Notes under the pieces: generated by a model
What the model was told of the DNA's origin: nothing
What the model saw: only the letters and a program-made list of their open reading frames with translations
Databases searched by the model: none
Translations under genes and position numbers: made by a program
Source: Bacteroides sp.
GTDB lineage: Bacteria > Bacteroidota > Bacteroidia > Bacteroidales > Muribaculaceae
Assembly: GCA_023666835.1 (NCBI GenBank)
Contig: JAMPBJ010000001.1
Location: forward strand, 1 to 64,000
Reading direction: 5' to 3'
Length of the DNA stretch: 64,000 nt
Shown here: piece by piece, positions 43,983-52,336 of the stretch
How positions within the stretch are numbered: the first letter of the stretch is position 1
Layout: every line of letters begins with the position of its first letter

Positions 43983-44013
43983 CAAAGATACAAAAAATCC
44001 CCGACACCGCCAA
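43983..44013 (-). promoter_or_regulatory. Promoter of uvrB-ygiQ
   Basis: On the minus strand TTG (44011-44013), 20 bases, TATCTTTG (43983-43990); only six bases before the ATG, so the leader would be very short or leaderless. Confidence 0.65.
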
Positions 44014-44050
44014 GAGACACCCGTAATGCTCCCCGCAAAAACCGCATCTC

Positions 44051-44085
44051 ATATAAATCATATAAATCTTATACATCATAAAATC
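44051..44085. repeat. Degenerate 9-bp tandem repeat
   Basis: ATATAAATC twice, then TTATACATC and ATAAAATC. The complement GATTTATAT is nearly the same unit as at 10548-10583. Confidence 0.75.
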
Positions 44086-44126
44086 TTTTAAATTTTCGTA
44101 GTCGATTTTTGCTATTTTGGACTCAA

Positions 44127-44151
44127 ACCACCATTTCCGGTGGTATCTTTG
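44127..44151 (+). promoter_or_regulatory. Promoter region of the DUF6291-like gene with inverted repeat
   Basis: TATCTTTG at 44144-44151 is a -7 box; TTTG at 44116-44119 is 24 bases upstream, longer than usual. The inverted repeat ACCACC-N6-GGTGGT (44127-44144) abuts the -7 box and could be an operator. Confidence 0.5.
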
Positions 44152-44188
44152 CAGTCATAAACCAAACTTCTTAATAATCTTAACAACT

Positions 44189-44797
44189 ATGGAAATAACA
44201 CAATTTGTTGCACGTGAATCCTTTGGTTTCAACCGTGACTGGTGGTCGATGTTGAAAACTCTTCCTGACGATCTGCGTCTCAGGGCATATGATGCAATAT
44301 CGGGCTACGCTTTCGAAGGTGCAATTCCCGATGATCAACTTGTCAACGCTGTGACCATTCTTATCCGCTTTGCCATCGACAAGGATGCAAATAAACGCCG
44401 GAAGAGAACGAAAAAATGTGTGGAAACGTCCTCCTCCTCACACATCGAACAAGATGGTCATTGTGTCAATGATAACGTTAACAACAATATAGATGAAAAT
44501 GAAGGTATGCTCAGCTCTGACGCAAATACCCCTCTCCCTCTAAATGAAAAAGAAGAAATGGAAGAGGAAAAGAATGAAAAGATTGAGGAAGTGGATAATG
44601 TGATCAAAAGGTTTTTTGAAAAGTCATTCATCCTATATCAACTTCGTGACAAACATAAAATTGATAATGATGATATCAGGAGAGCGGCCAGTGATGTTAA
44701 AGACTACTGGCTACAGCATGACGAACCTAATATTACAGACCAACACTTCATAAGCGCCATTCGCAATGTGCTAAATAATAGATACAAATCCGGTTAG
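44189..44797 (+). CDS. DUF6291-like protein, probable mobile-element cargo
   Basis: 202 residues from MEITQFVARESFGF. The first 70 residues resemble the DUF6291 pattern found on phages and plasmids of Bacteroidetes: an aromatic start, LPDDLRLRAYDAISGYAFEG, then a helix with AVTILIRFAIDKDANKRRKR. A Glu/Asn-rich linker and a C-terminal helical part with RRAASDVKDYWLQ follow. Base composition is clearly more AT-rich (AAT, AAA, GAA codons) than neighbouring genes, a sign of transfer. A parS-like 16-mer lies inside the reading frame at 44206-44221. The family call is moderate; no catalytic function is claimed. Confidence 0.6.
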   Translation: MEITQFVARESFGFNRDWWSMLKTLPDDLRLRAYDAISGYAFEGAIPDDQLVNAVTILIRFAIDKDANKRRKRTKKCVETSSSSHIEQDGHCVNDNVNNNIDENEGMLSSDANTPLPLNEKEEMEEEKNEKIEEVDNVIKRFFEKSFILYQLRDKHKIDNDDIRRAASDVKDYWLQHDEPNITDQHFISAIRNVLNNRYKSG

Positions 44798-45109
44798 CCA
44801 TCGACCAAAACCAACACTCAAGAGCACATTGACATCAAGTAAAATCATAATCGACATCGCCCCCCTCGCCGCCAAGCGTCAGAATATGTCTGCCGGTCAA
44901 AGATGGTAATTTTGCGTTTAAGGCTATGTATTGACCTCCTCGCTGACCCCAATGCATCCGACAGCTAAAACAGCAATGTGGGTCCGACTCCCCGTAAGCC
45001 AAATGAGTGCCAATGTGGCGGCAGGCTTGCAGGTGTCCGGCAGGACATCGATTCCCCGTAACCCCGTACACCAAAGTTGTGCGGGGTCAAACCACCTGCG
45101 GGGCTGTAG

Positions 45110-45283
45110 CGTCTGGCCAGGACGCCGATTTACGCACCGACTCTTCTGATGCAGAGTGTCGGCGGTGACGTCGACACTCCTATCGTTCAGCACCTGACTT
45201 CTGAAAAGCTTTTGACAGCCAAAGCAAGCTATGACATAACTGCAACTATTGCACGCGGTGACCTGAAGGTACAAATTCCCTAG
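45110..45283 (+). pseudogene. C-terminal remnant of an unidentified gene
   Basis: From a TAG at 45107 an open frame of 57 codons ends in TAG (45281-45283). Its composition is protein-like (DTPIVQHLTSEKLLTAKASY, then DITATIARGDLKVQIP) and unlike the antisense and neighbouring frames. There is an internal ATG at 45149 but no visible promoter or family match. It may be the tail of a gene whose 5' part has decayed in 44860-45110. Weakly supported. Confidence 0.3.
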
Positions 45284-45306
45284 ATCGATATTGGAGCAAA
45301 GACAAA

Positions 45307-45334
45307 AAAAAGCGTCGTCTCTCACGAGATAACG
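45307..45334 (-). terminator. Terminator downstream of mltD (minus strand)
   Basis: AGCGT-cg-TCTC-tcac-GAGA-ta-ACGCT forms an interrupted stem. On the minus strand it is followed by eight T residues. It would end the par-mltD transcript about 210 bases beyond the mltD stop. Confidence 0.65.
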
Positions 45335-45540
45335 CTTACTTAGAGGATAATAATTAATATTAATAACTTGTTTAACAAAGAAAATTACAAATTTTACGGT
45401 TTATGGTTTGTTAATTCTTCTTCTGAAACAAAAGAGTTGATTAGCTTTGTTATTAACCCCAGATGGTAAATATATGCTTAATAATTAACAAATTCGTGTA
45501 TCAGTCCCAATTATATTTCGGCTCGAAACCGGGCAGGGTA

Positions 45541-47283
45541 TTATCTTCTCTTTTTACCGGATTTCTTTTTACCGGATTTCTTTTTGCTCGACTTGGAGGA
45601 TTTCGAGGATTTCGACGAACCCGAAGGTATCTTCAGATTCTGGCCGATCTGCAGGCGTGTCGAGCCTTTGCTCATGCCGTTGGCCTTCTGGATGGCGTCG
45701 ACTGTGGTGCCGTTTTTGCGGGCCAGGGCCTCGAGGGTGTCGCCGCTCTTGACGGTGTATCTCTTGGTCTTGGGCTTGCTTTCCTTCTTCTTGCCGGCTT
45801 TTTTGTCAGACTTCTTCGTGGAGGGTCGGTCGGCCTTCTTGTCTTGCTTGGGAGTTGTGGAGGTCGATGCGGTGGGTGTGGAGTCTGACTTGCGGGTGGT
45901 CACGGTCGATGTGCCCGTCGGGGCGGTGCTTGCATCGGCCACTTCGTGGCGGTAGACTCTGATGGTCAGCTGGTCGCCCTCTTTCACTTTGCCTCGGCGC
46001 AGGTTGTTCCAGCGTTTGATGTCGGTGGAGCTGACACCGTAGTGCTTGGCGATGTCGCGAAGCGATTCTCCGCGGCCCACGGTGTGGGTCAGCTCTTCCA
46101 TGCGGTCGGTGATGGTGGTGGTGATCACCTGGTTGCTGTCGGCATTCTGGGTCTGGGATTCTGCCAAAGCCGGATTCGACGGCTCTTCTGTGCGCGAGCG
46201 GCCGGGCTCCACGTAGGTGCGCTGGCGATACAGGTCGGCATCATGGTTGATGATGGTCTCCTCGCTGACGGCATAGCTCAGCGCCTGTTGCGATGGCAGT
46301 GTCAGCATATACGGATGATGGTCGCCGGGTATGATGTCCTTGCGGAACTGCGGGTTGAGCATACGGATCTCCTCGATGGGTATCTGGAGCACGTCGGCTA
46401 TCTGCTGGAAGTGCACGCGGTCGTTGACTTGAACGGTGTCAGTGACCAGCTGCTGCTTCACCACCGTGGGGTTGATGCCATACTTGTTGTGATAGTTCAT
46501 CACATACACTGCGGCTATAAACACAGGCACGTAGCCTCGCGTCTCCTTGGGCAGGTAGTTGTAGATCTCCCAAAAGTCGAGCTTGCCGCCACCGGCACGG
46601 CGCAGCGCCTTGTTGACGTTGCCCGGGCCGCAGTTGTAGGCTGCGATGGCAAGCGACCAGTCGCCATAGATGGCGTGGAGCTGTTTGAGATATTTGGCTG
46701 CGTATTGCGACGACACGCGCGGATCGCGACGCTCATCGACGAGTGAGTTCACCTCCATGCCGAGTCCTTTGGCAGTAGGACCCATAAATTGCCACAAGCC
46801 GGTGGCTCCGGCTCGCGACACGGCGTTGGGATTGATGGCCGACTCTATCACCGGCAGATACTGCAACTCCAGCGGAAGTCCCTCTTTGAGCAGTTCCTCG
46901 ACGAAGAATTTGCCATAGTAGTTGTGGAGTGCAAGCATGTCGGCCACGAGTGGACGTTTGCGCTCGAGATACATGTCGATATATTTGCCCACCACTGAGT
47001 TGTAGGGCATCTCGATCTCCACAGGCAGGCGCGACAGCAGTTCCTGATACTCTTCTTCGTTGCCGACGTGGTGGCGCGGAGAGTCGGTCGACGGTGCGGT
47101 GTAGTGCTTGAAAAAGAAACTTTCCTCGAGCTTGCGGGCATCGGTTTCAAAGCTTTCGGGCGGCACAATGTTGTCGTCGGTGATCGAATGCTTGATATCG
47201 AGTATGGAATTAGGCCCCGCTGCTGCCATGAGCGTGGCTATCGAAAGAAGTGCTGTTGTGTATATTCTGTGGATTCGTGACAT
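45541..47283 (-). CDS. Membrane-bound lytic transglycosylase D-like, SLT with LysM repeats
   Basis: 580 residues from MSRIHRIYTTALL; a more upstream ATG at 47319 would overlap the DUF5683 gene. The signal peptide ends near residue 22. The SLT domain has the catalytic Glu in YLPVIESAINP and GLWQFMGPTA, and the AAYNCGPGNV motif. Three LysM modules follow: a degenerate one, then HTVGRGESLRDIAKHYG and YTVKSGDTLEALARKNG. The tail of about 25 residues is almost only Ser and Lys, ending KKSGKKRR, a possible murein or LPS contact. It follows parA-parB-DUF5683. Confidence 0.93.
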   Translation of the reverse strand: MSRIHRIYTTALLSIATLMAAAGPNSILDIKHSITDDNIVPPESFETDARKLEESFFFKHYTAPSTDSPRHHVGNEEEYQELLSRLPVEIEMPYNSVVGKYIDMYLERKRPLVADMLALHNYYGKFFVEELLKEGLPLELQYLPVIESAINPNAVSRAGATGLWQFMGPTAKGLGMEVNSLVDERRDPRVSSQYAAKYLKQLHAIYGDWSLAIAAYNCGPGNVNKALRRAGGGKLDFWEIYNYLPKETRGYVPVFIAAVYVMNYHNKYGINPTVVKQQLVTDTVQVNDRVHFQQIADVLQIPIEEIRMLNPQFRKDIIPGDHHPYMLTLPSQQALSYAVSEETIINHDADLYRQRTYVEPGRSRTEEPSNPALAESQTQNADSNQVITTTITDRMEELTHTVGRGESLRDIAKHYGVSSTDIKRWNNLRRGKVKEGDQLTIRVYRHEVADASTAPTGTSTVTTRKSDSTPTASTSTTPKQDKKADRPSTKKSDKKAGKKKESKPKTKRYTVKSGDTLEALARKNGTTVDAIQKANGMSKGSTRLQIGQNLKIPSGSSKSSKSSKSSKKKSGKKKSGKKRR

Positions 47284-47300
47284 AAGTCGGAGTATTTTTC

Positions 47301-48137
47301 TTAAAACGTGAAGGCCCATTGCAGTCCAAGAGCCGGATATGGACTCAGATTGTCGTGGAGCAGAGCCGGAAGCATCTGCATAGACAGATCGGGTGAGATG
47401 TCAAAATTGGTGAGCGATGCGTCGACGTAGGCATCGACAACTGCTATGAGGTAGACGCCCACCATACCTATTATACACAGGTCGCGGTTGCGTCTGAAAT
47501 AGTCTTTGCGGCTTTTCAATGTCCGCTCGAGCCACGTGCGGTTGAGCGATTCTTCCGTGGTGGTCGGCGGGAAGAAGTCCATATAGCTTTTGGTCGACGG
47601 ATCGTTGTCCATCAGATCGTAATAGGCTCGGGTGTAGTCGGCAAGCATCGTGTTGTTCCACGATGCTCCGTAGCCCAGACCCATAAATCCGCCGATCACG
47701 ATGGGCAGTTTCCAGTATCGGCGGTTGTAGATCTGTCCTAATCCGGGGCATAGAGCGGAGTACCACACGGCTTTCGTGGGGTTGGGTATGAACACCTTCT
47801 TACTCTGGTCGGGAAGGGTGTCGCTGATCGCATCTTCGTCAAAGAGCAGGGTCAGATCAGGCGAATTTACTATATCGACGGTGTCGATCGGAGTGATCCG
47901 CATCGAGTCGGTGCCTGCGATCGGAGTGATCTCGTCTTCCACCACAGCCGACGGCTCGGTCAGCGGTCCGGTCAAGGGGATGGTGTCGGGGAGTGCTGTG
48001 GCCGCTGCGGGCTTGCCGGTCCGGCCGGTGGCCGGACGCGGCCTGACGGGCCGCTGCGGATTGGCTGAAAAAATATTAAATGGTGTTAACAACATCAAAA
48101 CGATGATGCTGAACACCCATTTATTCATTTTCCGCAT
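47301..48137 (-). CDS. DUF5683 family membrane protein
   Basis: 278 residues from MRKMNKWVF (48128 is an alternative). A signal sequence is followed by a Pro/Arg/Ala-rich segment and then a conserved part: KAVWYSALCPGLGQIYNRRYWKLPIVIGGFMGLGYG, the DUF5683 core with two hydrophobic helices and a later helix (CIIGMVGVYLIAVVDAYVDASL). The function is unknown. The order parA-parB-DUF5683-mltD recurs in Bacteroidetes as I know it, so this is probably a conserved unit. Confidence 0.85.
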   Translation of the reverse strand: MRKMNKWVFSIIVLMLLTPFNIFSANPQRPVRPRPATGRTGKPAAATALPDTIPLTGPLTEPSAVVEDEITPIAGTDSMRITPIDTVDIVNSPDLTLLFDEDAISDTLPDQSKKVFIPNPTKAVWYSALCPGLGQIYNRRYWKLPIVIGGFMGLGYGASWNNTMLADYTRAYYDLMDNDPSTKSYMDFFPPTTTEESLNRTWLERTLKSRKDYFRRNRDLCIIGMVGVYLIAVVDAYVDASLTNFDISPDLSMQMLPALLHDNLSPYPALGLQWAFTF

Positions 48138-48235
48138 GTCGAAACCGCTCTTTTGCACTATATTGATTCAGTTAGATTATTTTGCCGTAATAGCTTGATG
48201 CATTACGGATTGCAGCGATCTGAAGGCATTGGCTC

Positions 48236-49111
48236 TCAGCCGTGCGATGGTTTTATCTCGTCAAATATAGCAATTAATCTCTCAAGTTCCGCCTCGTTGC
48301 GGAATGAGAAGGTGATTTTGCCGCTGCCGTTCTTTTTGCAAGTGAAGGCCACCGGGGTGTTGAACCGTTTCGAAATATGGTCGCCAAGCAGGTCGAATTC
48401 GTTTTTCTTAGTCTCCTTTTTCTCCGGTGTAGCCTCGGATTGTTGCATCTCTTTGGCAAGCTTCTCAACGGCGCGCACCGACAGTCCTTCCTTGATGATG
48501 CGGTTGTAGAGTTTGTGTTGCTTGGCCGGATCGTCGATCGAGAGCAAAGCGCGCGCATGACCCATGTCGACGAGCTTCTCCTTCAGCCCGAGCTGCACGT
48601 CGCTCGGCAACCGGAGCAGTCGCAGGAAGTTGGCAATCGTGGCGCGTTTCTTGCCGATGCGTTCGCTCAGCCGCTCCTGCGTCAGTGAATACTGGTCTAT
48701 GAGTTTCTTCAGTGTCAGAGCTATCTCTATGGCGTTGAGATCCTCGCGCTGTATGTTTTCGATCAGAGCCATCTCGGTCAGCTCGGCTTCGTTGGCCGTG
48801 CGGATATAAGCGGGCACCGAAGTCAGTCCGGCAATGTGGGCGGCTCGATAGCGGCGTTCGCCGGCTATGATCTGATAGCTGTCAGGACCGGTCTTTCTCA
48901 GCGAAAGCGGCTGTATGATGCCATGTTCCTGAATCGATGAGGCAAGTTCGCGCAGAGCTTCATCGTCGAAATTCGTGCGGGGTTGATCGGGGTTTGGGCT
49001 GATCTGGTCGAGTGATATTTCATTGATGGTCGAAGTGCCACGTGCCGGTACGTCGTCCATCGATATTAGCGATCCGAGACCGCGGCCGAGTGCATTGCGT
49101 CGTTGCGACAT
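48236..49111 (-). CDS. parB: Chromosome-partitioning protein ParB
   Basis: 291 residues. Conserved N-terminal blocks: RNALGRGLGSLI, ISLDQISPNPDQPRTNFDDEALRELASSI, then GERRYRAAHIAG (CTP-binding GERRxRA box) and IENIQREDLNAIE. The helix-turn-helix part SLTQERLSERIGKKRATIANFLRLL binds parS. The C-terminal dimerisation helix is present. parA lies 41 bases upstream. Confidence 0.96.
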   Translation of the reverse strand: MSQRRNALGRGLGSLISMDDVPARGTSTINEISLDQISPNPDQPRTNFDDEALRELASSIQEHGIIQPLSLRKTGPDSYQIIAGERRYRAAHIAGLTSVPAYIRTANEAELTEMALIENIQREDLNAIEIALTLKKLIDQYSLTQERLSERIGKKRATIANFLRLLRLPSDVQLGLKEKLVDMGHARALLSIDDPAKQHKLYNRIIKEGLSVRAVEKLAKEMQQSEATPEKKETKKNEFDLLGDHISKRFNTPVAFTCKKNGSGKITFSFRNEAELERLIAIFDEIKPSHG

Positions 49112-49152
49112 ATTGTAAGGTTGATTTAATAGAAGTGTGTCAGATGATGGGC

Positions 49153-49935
49153 TTATTTGCCGCCGGTGCTGCGGCGGTGGCGCGCAATGATCTCTTTGGC
49201 AAGAGCCATGTGGGAAGTCGCACCACGGCTTTCGGGATCGTAGAGCAATGCGGGCAGACCGTGCGATGGCGCTTCGCTGAGCTTGATGTTGCGGGGAATG
49301 ACGGTGGTGAACACCATGTCGCCGAAGTGGCTTTTCAGCTCCTCATAGATCTGGTTGGCAAGGCGCAGGCGCGCATCGTACATCGTCAACAGGAATCCCT
49401 CGATCTCCAGAGCGGGATTGAGCTTGGGCTTGATGATGCGTATGGTGTTGATCAGCTTGGTGATTCCTTCCAACGCAAAGTATTCGGCCTGCACGGGTAT
49501 GATGACGGAGTCGGCCGCAGTCAGGGCATTGACAGTGATCAGGCCCAGTGACGGCGAGCAGTCTATGAGTATGTAGTCGTAGACCTTGCGCATAGGCTGG
49601 AGCAGATTGGCCATCACTTTCTCGCGGTTGGGGCGGCTGATGAGCTCAAGCTCAGCGCCGGCAAGATCGATTCTCGACCCTATCAGGTCAAGTCCTTTCA
49701 TGCATGTGGCCACCTGCGAACCGGCCAGAGGATAATCGTCGACGAGGCATTCGTAGATCGACGAACTCATCTGATCGGGGCGTATGCCATAGCCCGACGT
49801 GGCGTTGGCCTGCGGGTCGGCATCTATGATCAGAACTTTCTTCCCTTTGGCTGCAAGCGATGCTCCGAGATTAATTGTGGTGGTGGTCTTGCCGACACCA
49901 CCCTTCTGATTTGCGATTGCTATGATTTTGCCCAT
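49153..49935 (-). CDS. parA: Chromosome-partitioning ATPase ParA
   Basis: 260 residues. Deviant Walker A KGGVGKTTTT (11-20), DADPQANATSG, and the Walker B region DYILIDCSPSLGLIT. N terminus MGKIIAIANQ is typical of chromosomal Soj/ParA without a DNA-binding extension. It is the first gene of parA-parB-DUF5683-mltD. Confidence 0.96.
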   Translation of the reverse strand: MGKIIAIANQKGGVGKTTTTINLGASLAAKGKKVLIIDADPQANATSGYGIRPDQMSSSIYECLVDDYPLAGSQVATCMKGLDLIGSRIDLAGAELELISRPNREKVMANLLQPMRKVYDYILIDCSPSLGLITVNALTAADSVIIPVQAEYFALEGITKLINTIRIIKPKLNPALEIEGFLLTMYDARLRLANQIYEELKSHFGDMVFTTVIPRNIKLSEAPSHGLPALLYDPESRGATSHMALAKEIIARHRRSTGGK

Positions 49936-50045
49936 ATTTTTTGCAGATTTTTACGGGTGCAAAGTAACCCTTTTTTGATCATAGCATGAAATAACAAAAG
50001 GTCAAAATAATATAAATGTTGATAAATGACCTTTAATGTTAATAA

Positions 50046-51251
50046 CTACAGCAGCAGCTCGGCGTCGCCGTAGCTCAGAAAGCGGTAGCCGCATTCGAGG
50101 GCATGATCATACATGTGTCGCCAGTCGCCTCTGGTGAAGGCCGACACCAGCAACAGCAGCGTCGACTGAGGCTGATGGAAGTTTGTGATGATGGCATCGA
50201 CCACACGGAAGCGATAGCCCGGAGCTATCATGATGCGGGTCGAGGCCATAAGCGTCGACATATGGTGGCGGTCCATGTAGTCGAGAAGCGACTGCATGGC
50301 CTCGGTGCGTGATAACTCTGTGTGTGAGCCATCATAGGCATACCACTGCTCGACCTCTTCCATCGGTTCGCTGCAGCGTGCCATGACGCCAAGATGATAA
50401 AGCGATTCGAGGGTGCGCACCGATGTCGTGCCCACGGCCACAATCTTCCGGTCGTCACGACCTATTGCCTCAATCGTCGAGCGGTCAACGGCTATGAATT
50501 CGCTGTGCATCGGATGCTCGCCGATGGTGTCGCTCTTGACCGGCTGGAACGTGCCGGCACCCACATGAAGCGTCACCTCGCGCCGCTCAACACCTCTCTG
50601 AGCAAGTCTCTCGAGTAACTCGGGAGTGAAATGCAGTCCGGCCGTCGGTGCGGCCACCGATCCATCAATGCGTGAAAACACCGTCTGGTAATCAGTCGAA
50701 TCGCTGCTCTCGGTCGACCGGTTAAGATAGGGAGGAATAGGTATTTCACCCGCCGCCTCGATGATTTGTGAGAAGGTTACATCGTCGCGGTCCCATGCAA
50801 ATGCCACGATCGAACCATTGTCGGATTTCTGCAGGCGCGTGGCTTTAAGCGTCAGGGGCCGGTCGCCGATAGTCAGCGTCATCGACAGCTCACCCTCCTT
50901 CCATCGCTTCGAATTGCCCACGAAGCAGATCCACGAGCAGCCGTCGGCCGACGCAAACGACTGTGCATAATCACGCGGCTTCGATGGCTCCAGACAAAAA
51001 ATCTCGATGGCGGCTCCCGATGCCTTGCGAAACCTCAGACGCGCATTGATCACTCGCGTATTGTTGTAGACGAGCATCGTATCAGCAGGCAAATACTCGC
51101 CTATCTCCGAAAAGCGGCTGTCGGTGAGCGTACCGTCGTGGTGACGCACCAATAGCTTGCAGCTGTCGCGCTGACTCAGAGGATGTTTGGCTATTCGCTC
51201 GTCGGGCAACGGATAGTTGAACCCGGCTATTTCGATCGATTTTATATCCAT
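50046..51251 (-). CDS. queA: tRNA preQ1(34) S-adenosylmethionine ribosyltransferase-isomerase
   Basis: 401 residues from MDIKSIEIAGFNYPLPDERIAKHP; the open frame continues 16 codons more, but this start matches the family. Motifs include RDSCKLLV, NNTRVINARL, the GNSKRWKEGE segment, AAPTAGLHFTPELL, HVGAGTFQPV and FHQPQSTLLLLVSAF. It builds the cyclopentene ring of queuosine in tRNA. No preQ1 riboswitch is visible upstream; a TATCTTTG -7 box lies at 51339-51346. Confidence 0.95.
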   Translation of the reverse strand: MDIKSIEIAGFNYPLPDERIAKHPLSQRDSCKLLVRHHDGTLTDSRFSEIGEYLPADTMLVYNNTRVINARLRFRKASGAAIEIFCLEPSKPRDYAQSFASADGCSWICFVGNSKRWKEGELSMTLTIGDRPLTLKATRLQKSDNGSIVAFAWDRDDVTFSQIIEAAGEIPIPPYLNRSTESSDSTDYQTVFSRIDGSVAAPTAGLHFTPELLERLAQRGVERREVTLHVGAGTFQPVKSDTIGEHPMHSEFIAVDRSTIEAIGRDDRKIVAVGTTSVRTLESLYHLGVMARCSEPMEEVEQWYAYDGSHTELSRTEAMQSLLDYMDRHHMSTLMASTRIMIAPGYRFRVVDAIITNFHQPQSTLLLLVSAFTRGDWRHMYDHALECGYRFLSYGDAELLL

Positions 51252-51389
51252 GTGATTCGATTCTGATAGAACTGGTTTTCGGAGGACGGATCGGCCCAAC
51301 GCACATCACTCTCGGGCTGACCTCCGATTTTTGCGCTACAAAGATAGCAATAATCCCGAAAAAAATGTCGGAAGAAAAGTCGAAACATG

Positions 51390-51420
51390 TTGCACATCTG
51401 AAATATTAGTGCTAACTTTG
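51390..51420 (+). promoter_or_regulatory. Promoter of rplS
   Basis: TTG at 51390-51392, a 20-base spacer, TAACTTTG at 51413-51420. The leader to the ATG is about 75 bases. Confidence 0.8.
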
Positions 51421-51501
51421 CACCCGATTCCGTAATCTCTGGCAGGACAAGCGGTCTGCGAATATTGCGGTTAGTGTTAACATTTTAAATTTCAAATAAA
51501 A

Positions 51502-51864
51502 ATGGATTTAATCAAAGTTGCCGAACAAGCTTTCGCTACCGGCAAAACACATCCCTCGTTCGGCCCTGGCGACACCATCACCGTAGCCTACCGTATCAAA
51601 GAGGGTAACAAAGAACGTATCCAGCAGTATCGTGGTGTTGTCATCAGGATCAGTGGAGACGGCGAAAACAAGCGTTTTACCGTGCGCAAAATGAGCGATA
51701 ACATCGGCGTTGAACGTATCTTCCCCATCAACTCGCCGTTCATCGACTCCATCACCGTCAACAAGTATGGCAAAGTGCGTCGCGCCAAACTCTACTATCT
51801 GCGCGAACTCACCGGCAAGAAAGCTCGTATCAAAGAGCGCCGCATGCCTAAGGCCTCGAAGTGA
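51502..51864 (+). CDS. rplS: 50S ribosomal protein L19
   Basis: 120 residues, normal size. Signature [29 protein letters not shown] and the C-terminal [23 protein letters not shown]. It is transcribed alone between its promoter and a strong terminator. Confidence 0.98.
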   Translation: MDLIKVAEQAFATGKTHPSFGPGDTITVAYRIKEGNKERIQQYRGVVIRISGDGENKRFTVRKMSDNIGVERIFPINSPFIDSITVNKYGKVRRAKLYYLRELTGKKARIKERRMPKASK

Positions 51865-51894
51865 TCTTCGAACGTCTGTGCTTTATTTGGACAT

Positions 51895-51938
51895 AAAAAA
51901 GAGACTGTGCTCACCAGTGTTGCGCAGTCTCTTTTTTA
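51895..51938 (+). terminator. Terminator after rplS
   Basis: AAAAAAGAGACTG pairs perfectly with CAGTCTCTTTTTT, inner loop of about 17 bases with extra GC/GC pairing. The T tract lies in the stem itself, so it works on both strands and would also end the small minus-strand gene. Confidence 0.85.
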
Positions 51939-51943
51939 GTTTG

Positions 51944-52120
51944 CTAAGCAAACATAAGCAAAATGGCTTCGATGGGTGGCGCGCTGACATCAGTGTCGCC
52001 CGTGAACATGGCATCGGTCAGCCATAATATCAGCAATATTATCAGTACCACTGCTCCGATCGAGAGCCATATCTGACGTGTGTTTTTCTTTCTCTTTGAT
52101 TTATGTTCCCTGCTTTCCAT
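51944..52120 (-). CDS. 58-residue single-span membrane protein
   Basis: A reading frame too short for usual cut-offs: ATG at 52118-52120, stop at 51944-51946. The N terminus is basic (MESREHKSKRKKNTRQ), followed by a strong hydrophobic helix (about 18-35, SIGAVVLIILLILWL) and a short outside part with TDAMFTGDTDVSAPPIEA. The positive-inside pattern is textbook and its stop sits at a bidirectional terminator, both supporting a real gene. I know similar small proteins ending in GDTDV-like tails in Bacteroidales, but no name or role. Confidence 0.7.
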   Translation of the reverse strand: MESREHKSKRKKNTRQIWLSIGAVVLIILLILWLTDAMFTGDTDVSAPPIEAILLMFA

Positions 52121-52336
52121 ATTCGTTTAAGTTGGTTTGATCATCGGAATCTGTTATCCCTTTTCTACCACAACACGCGTCGACCGACAATTGTTTGATC
52201 TGTTTTGCACTTGTGTCAATTTGCTATCTTACCAAGTGAATTTAACTATTTTTTACTTAAATCCGTTTCGCCCATTCATTTTTTATTCGTTATTTTGTGT
52301 CGATAGTTAACCAAAATACCATATAAAAAATATATT

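Larger units (their letters stand above)
44798..45540. other. Accessory intergenic patch without an intact gene
   Basis: 743 bases. The left half has GC-rich fragments with many short open frames on both strands, none with recognisable family features. The right half (45284-45540) is AT-rich and holds a minus-strand terminator. Two imperfect hairpins are visible, TGTCC/GGACA near 45036-45050 and GCGTC/GACGC near 45109-45125. The patch sits between uvrB and the par/mltD operon. Confidence 0.5.

Noticed and set aside
44924-45325. 133-codon minus-strand frame in the accessory patch
   Set aside because: Cys- and Arg-rich, no family pattern, runs through a terminator hairpin at its 5' end. A short plus-strand frame in the same place looks more protein-like.
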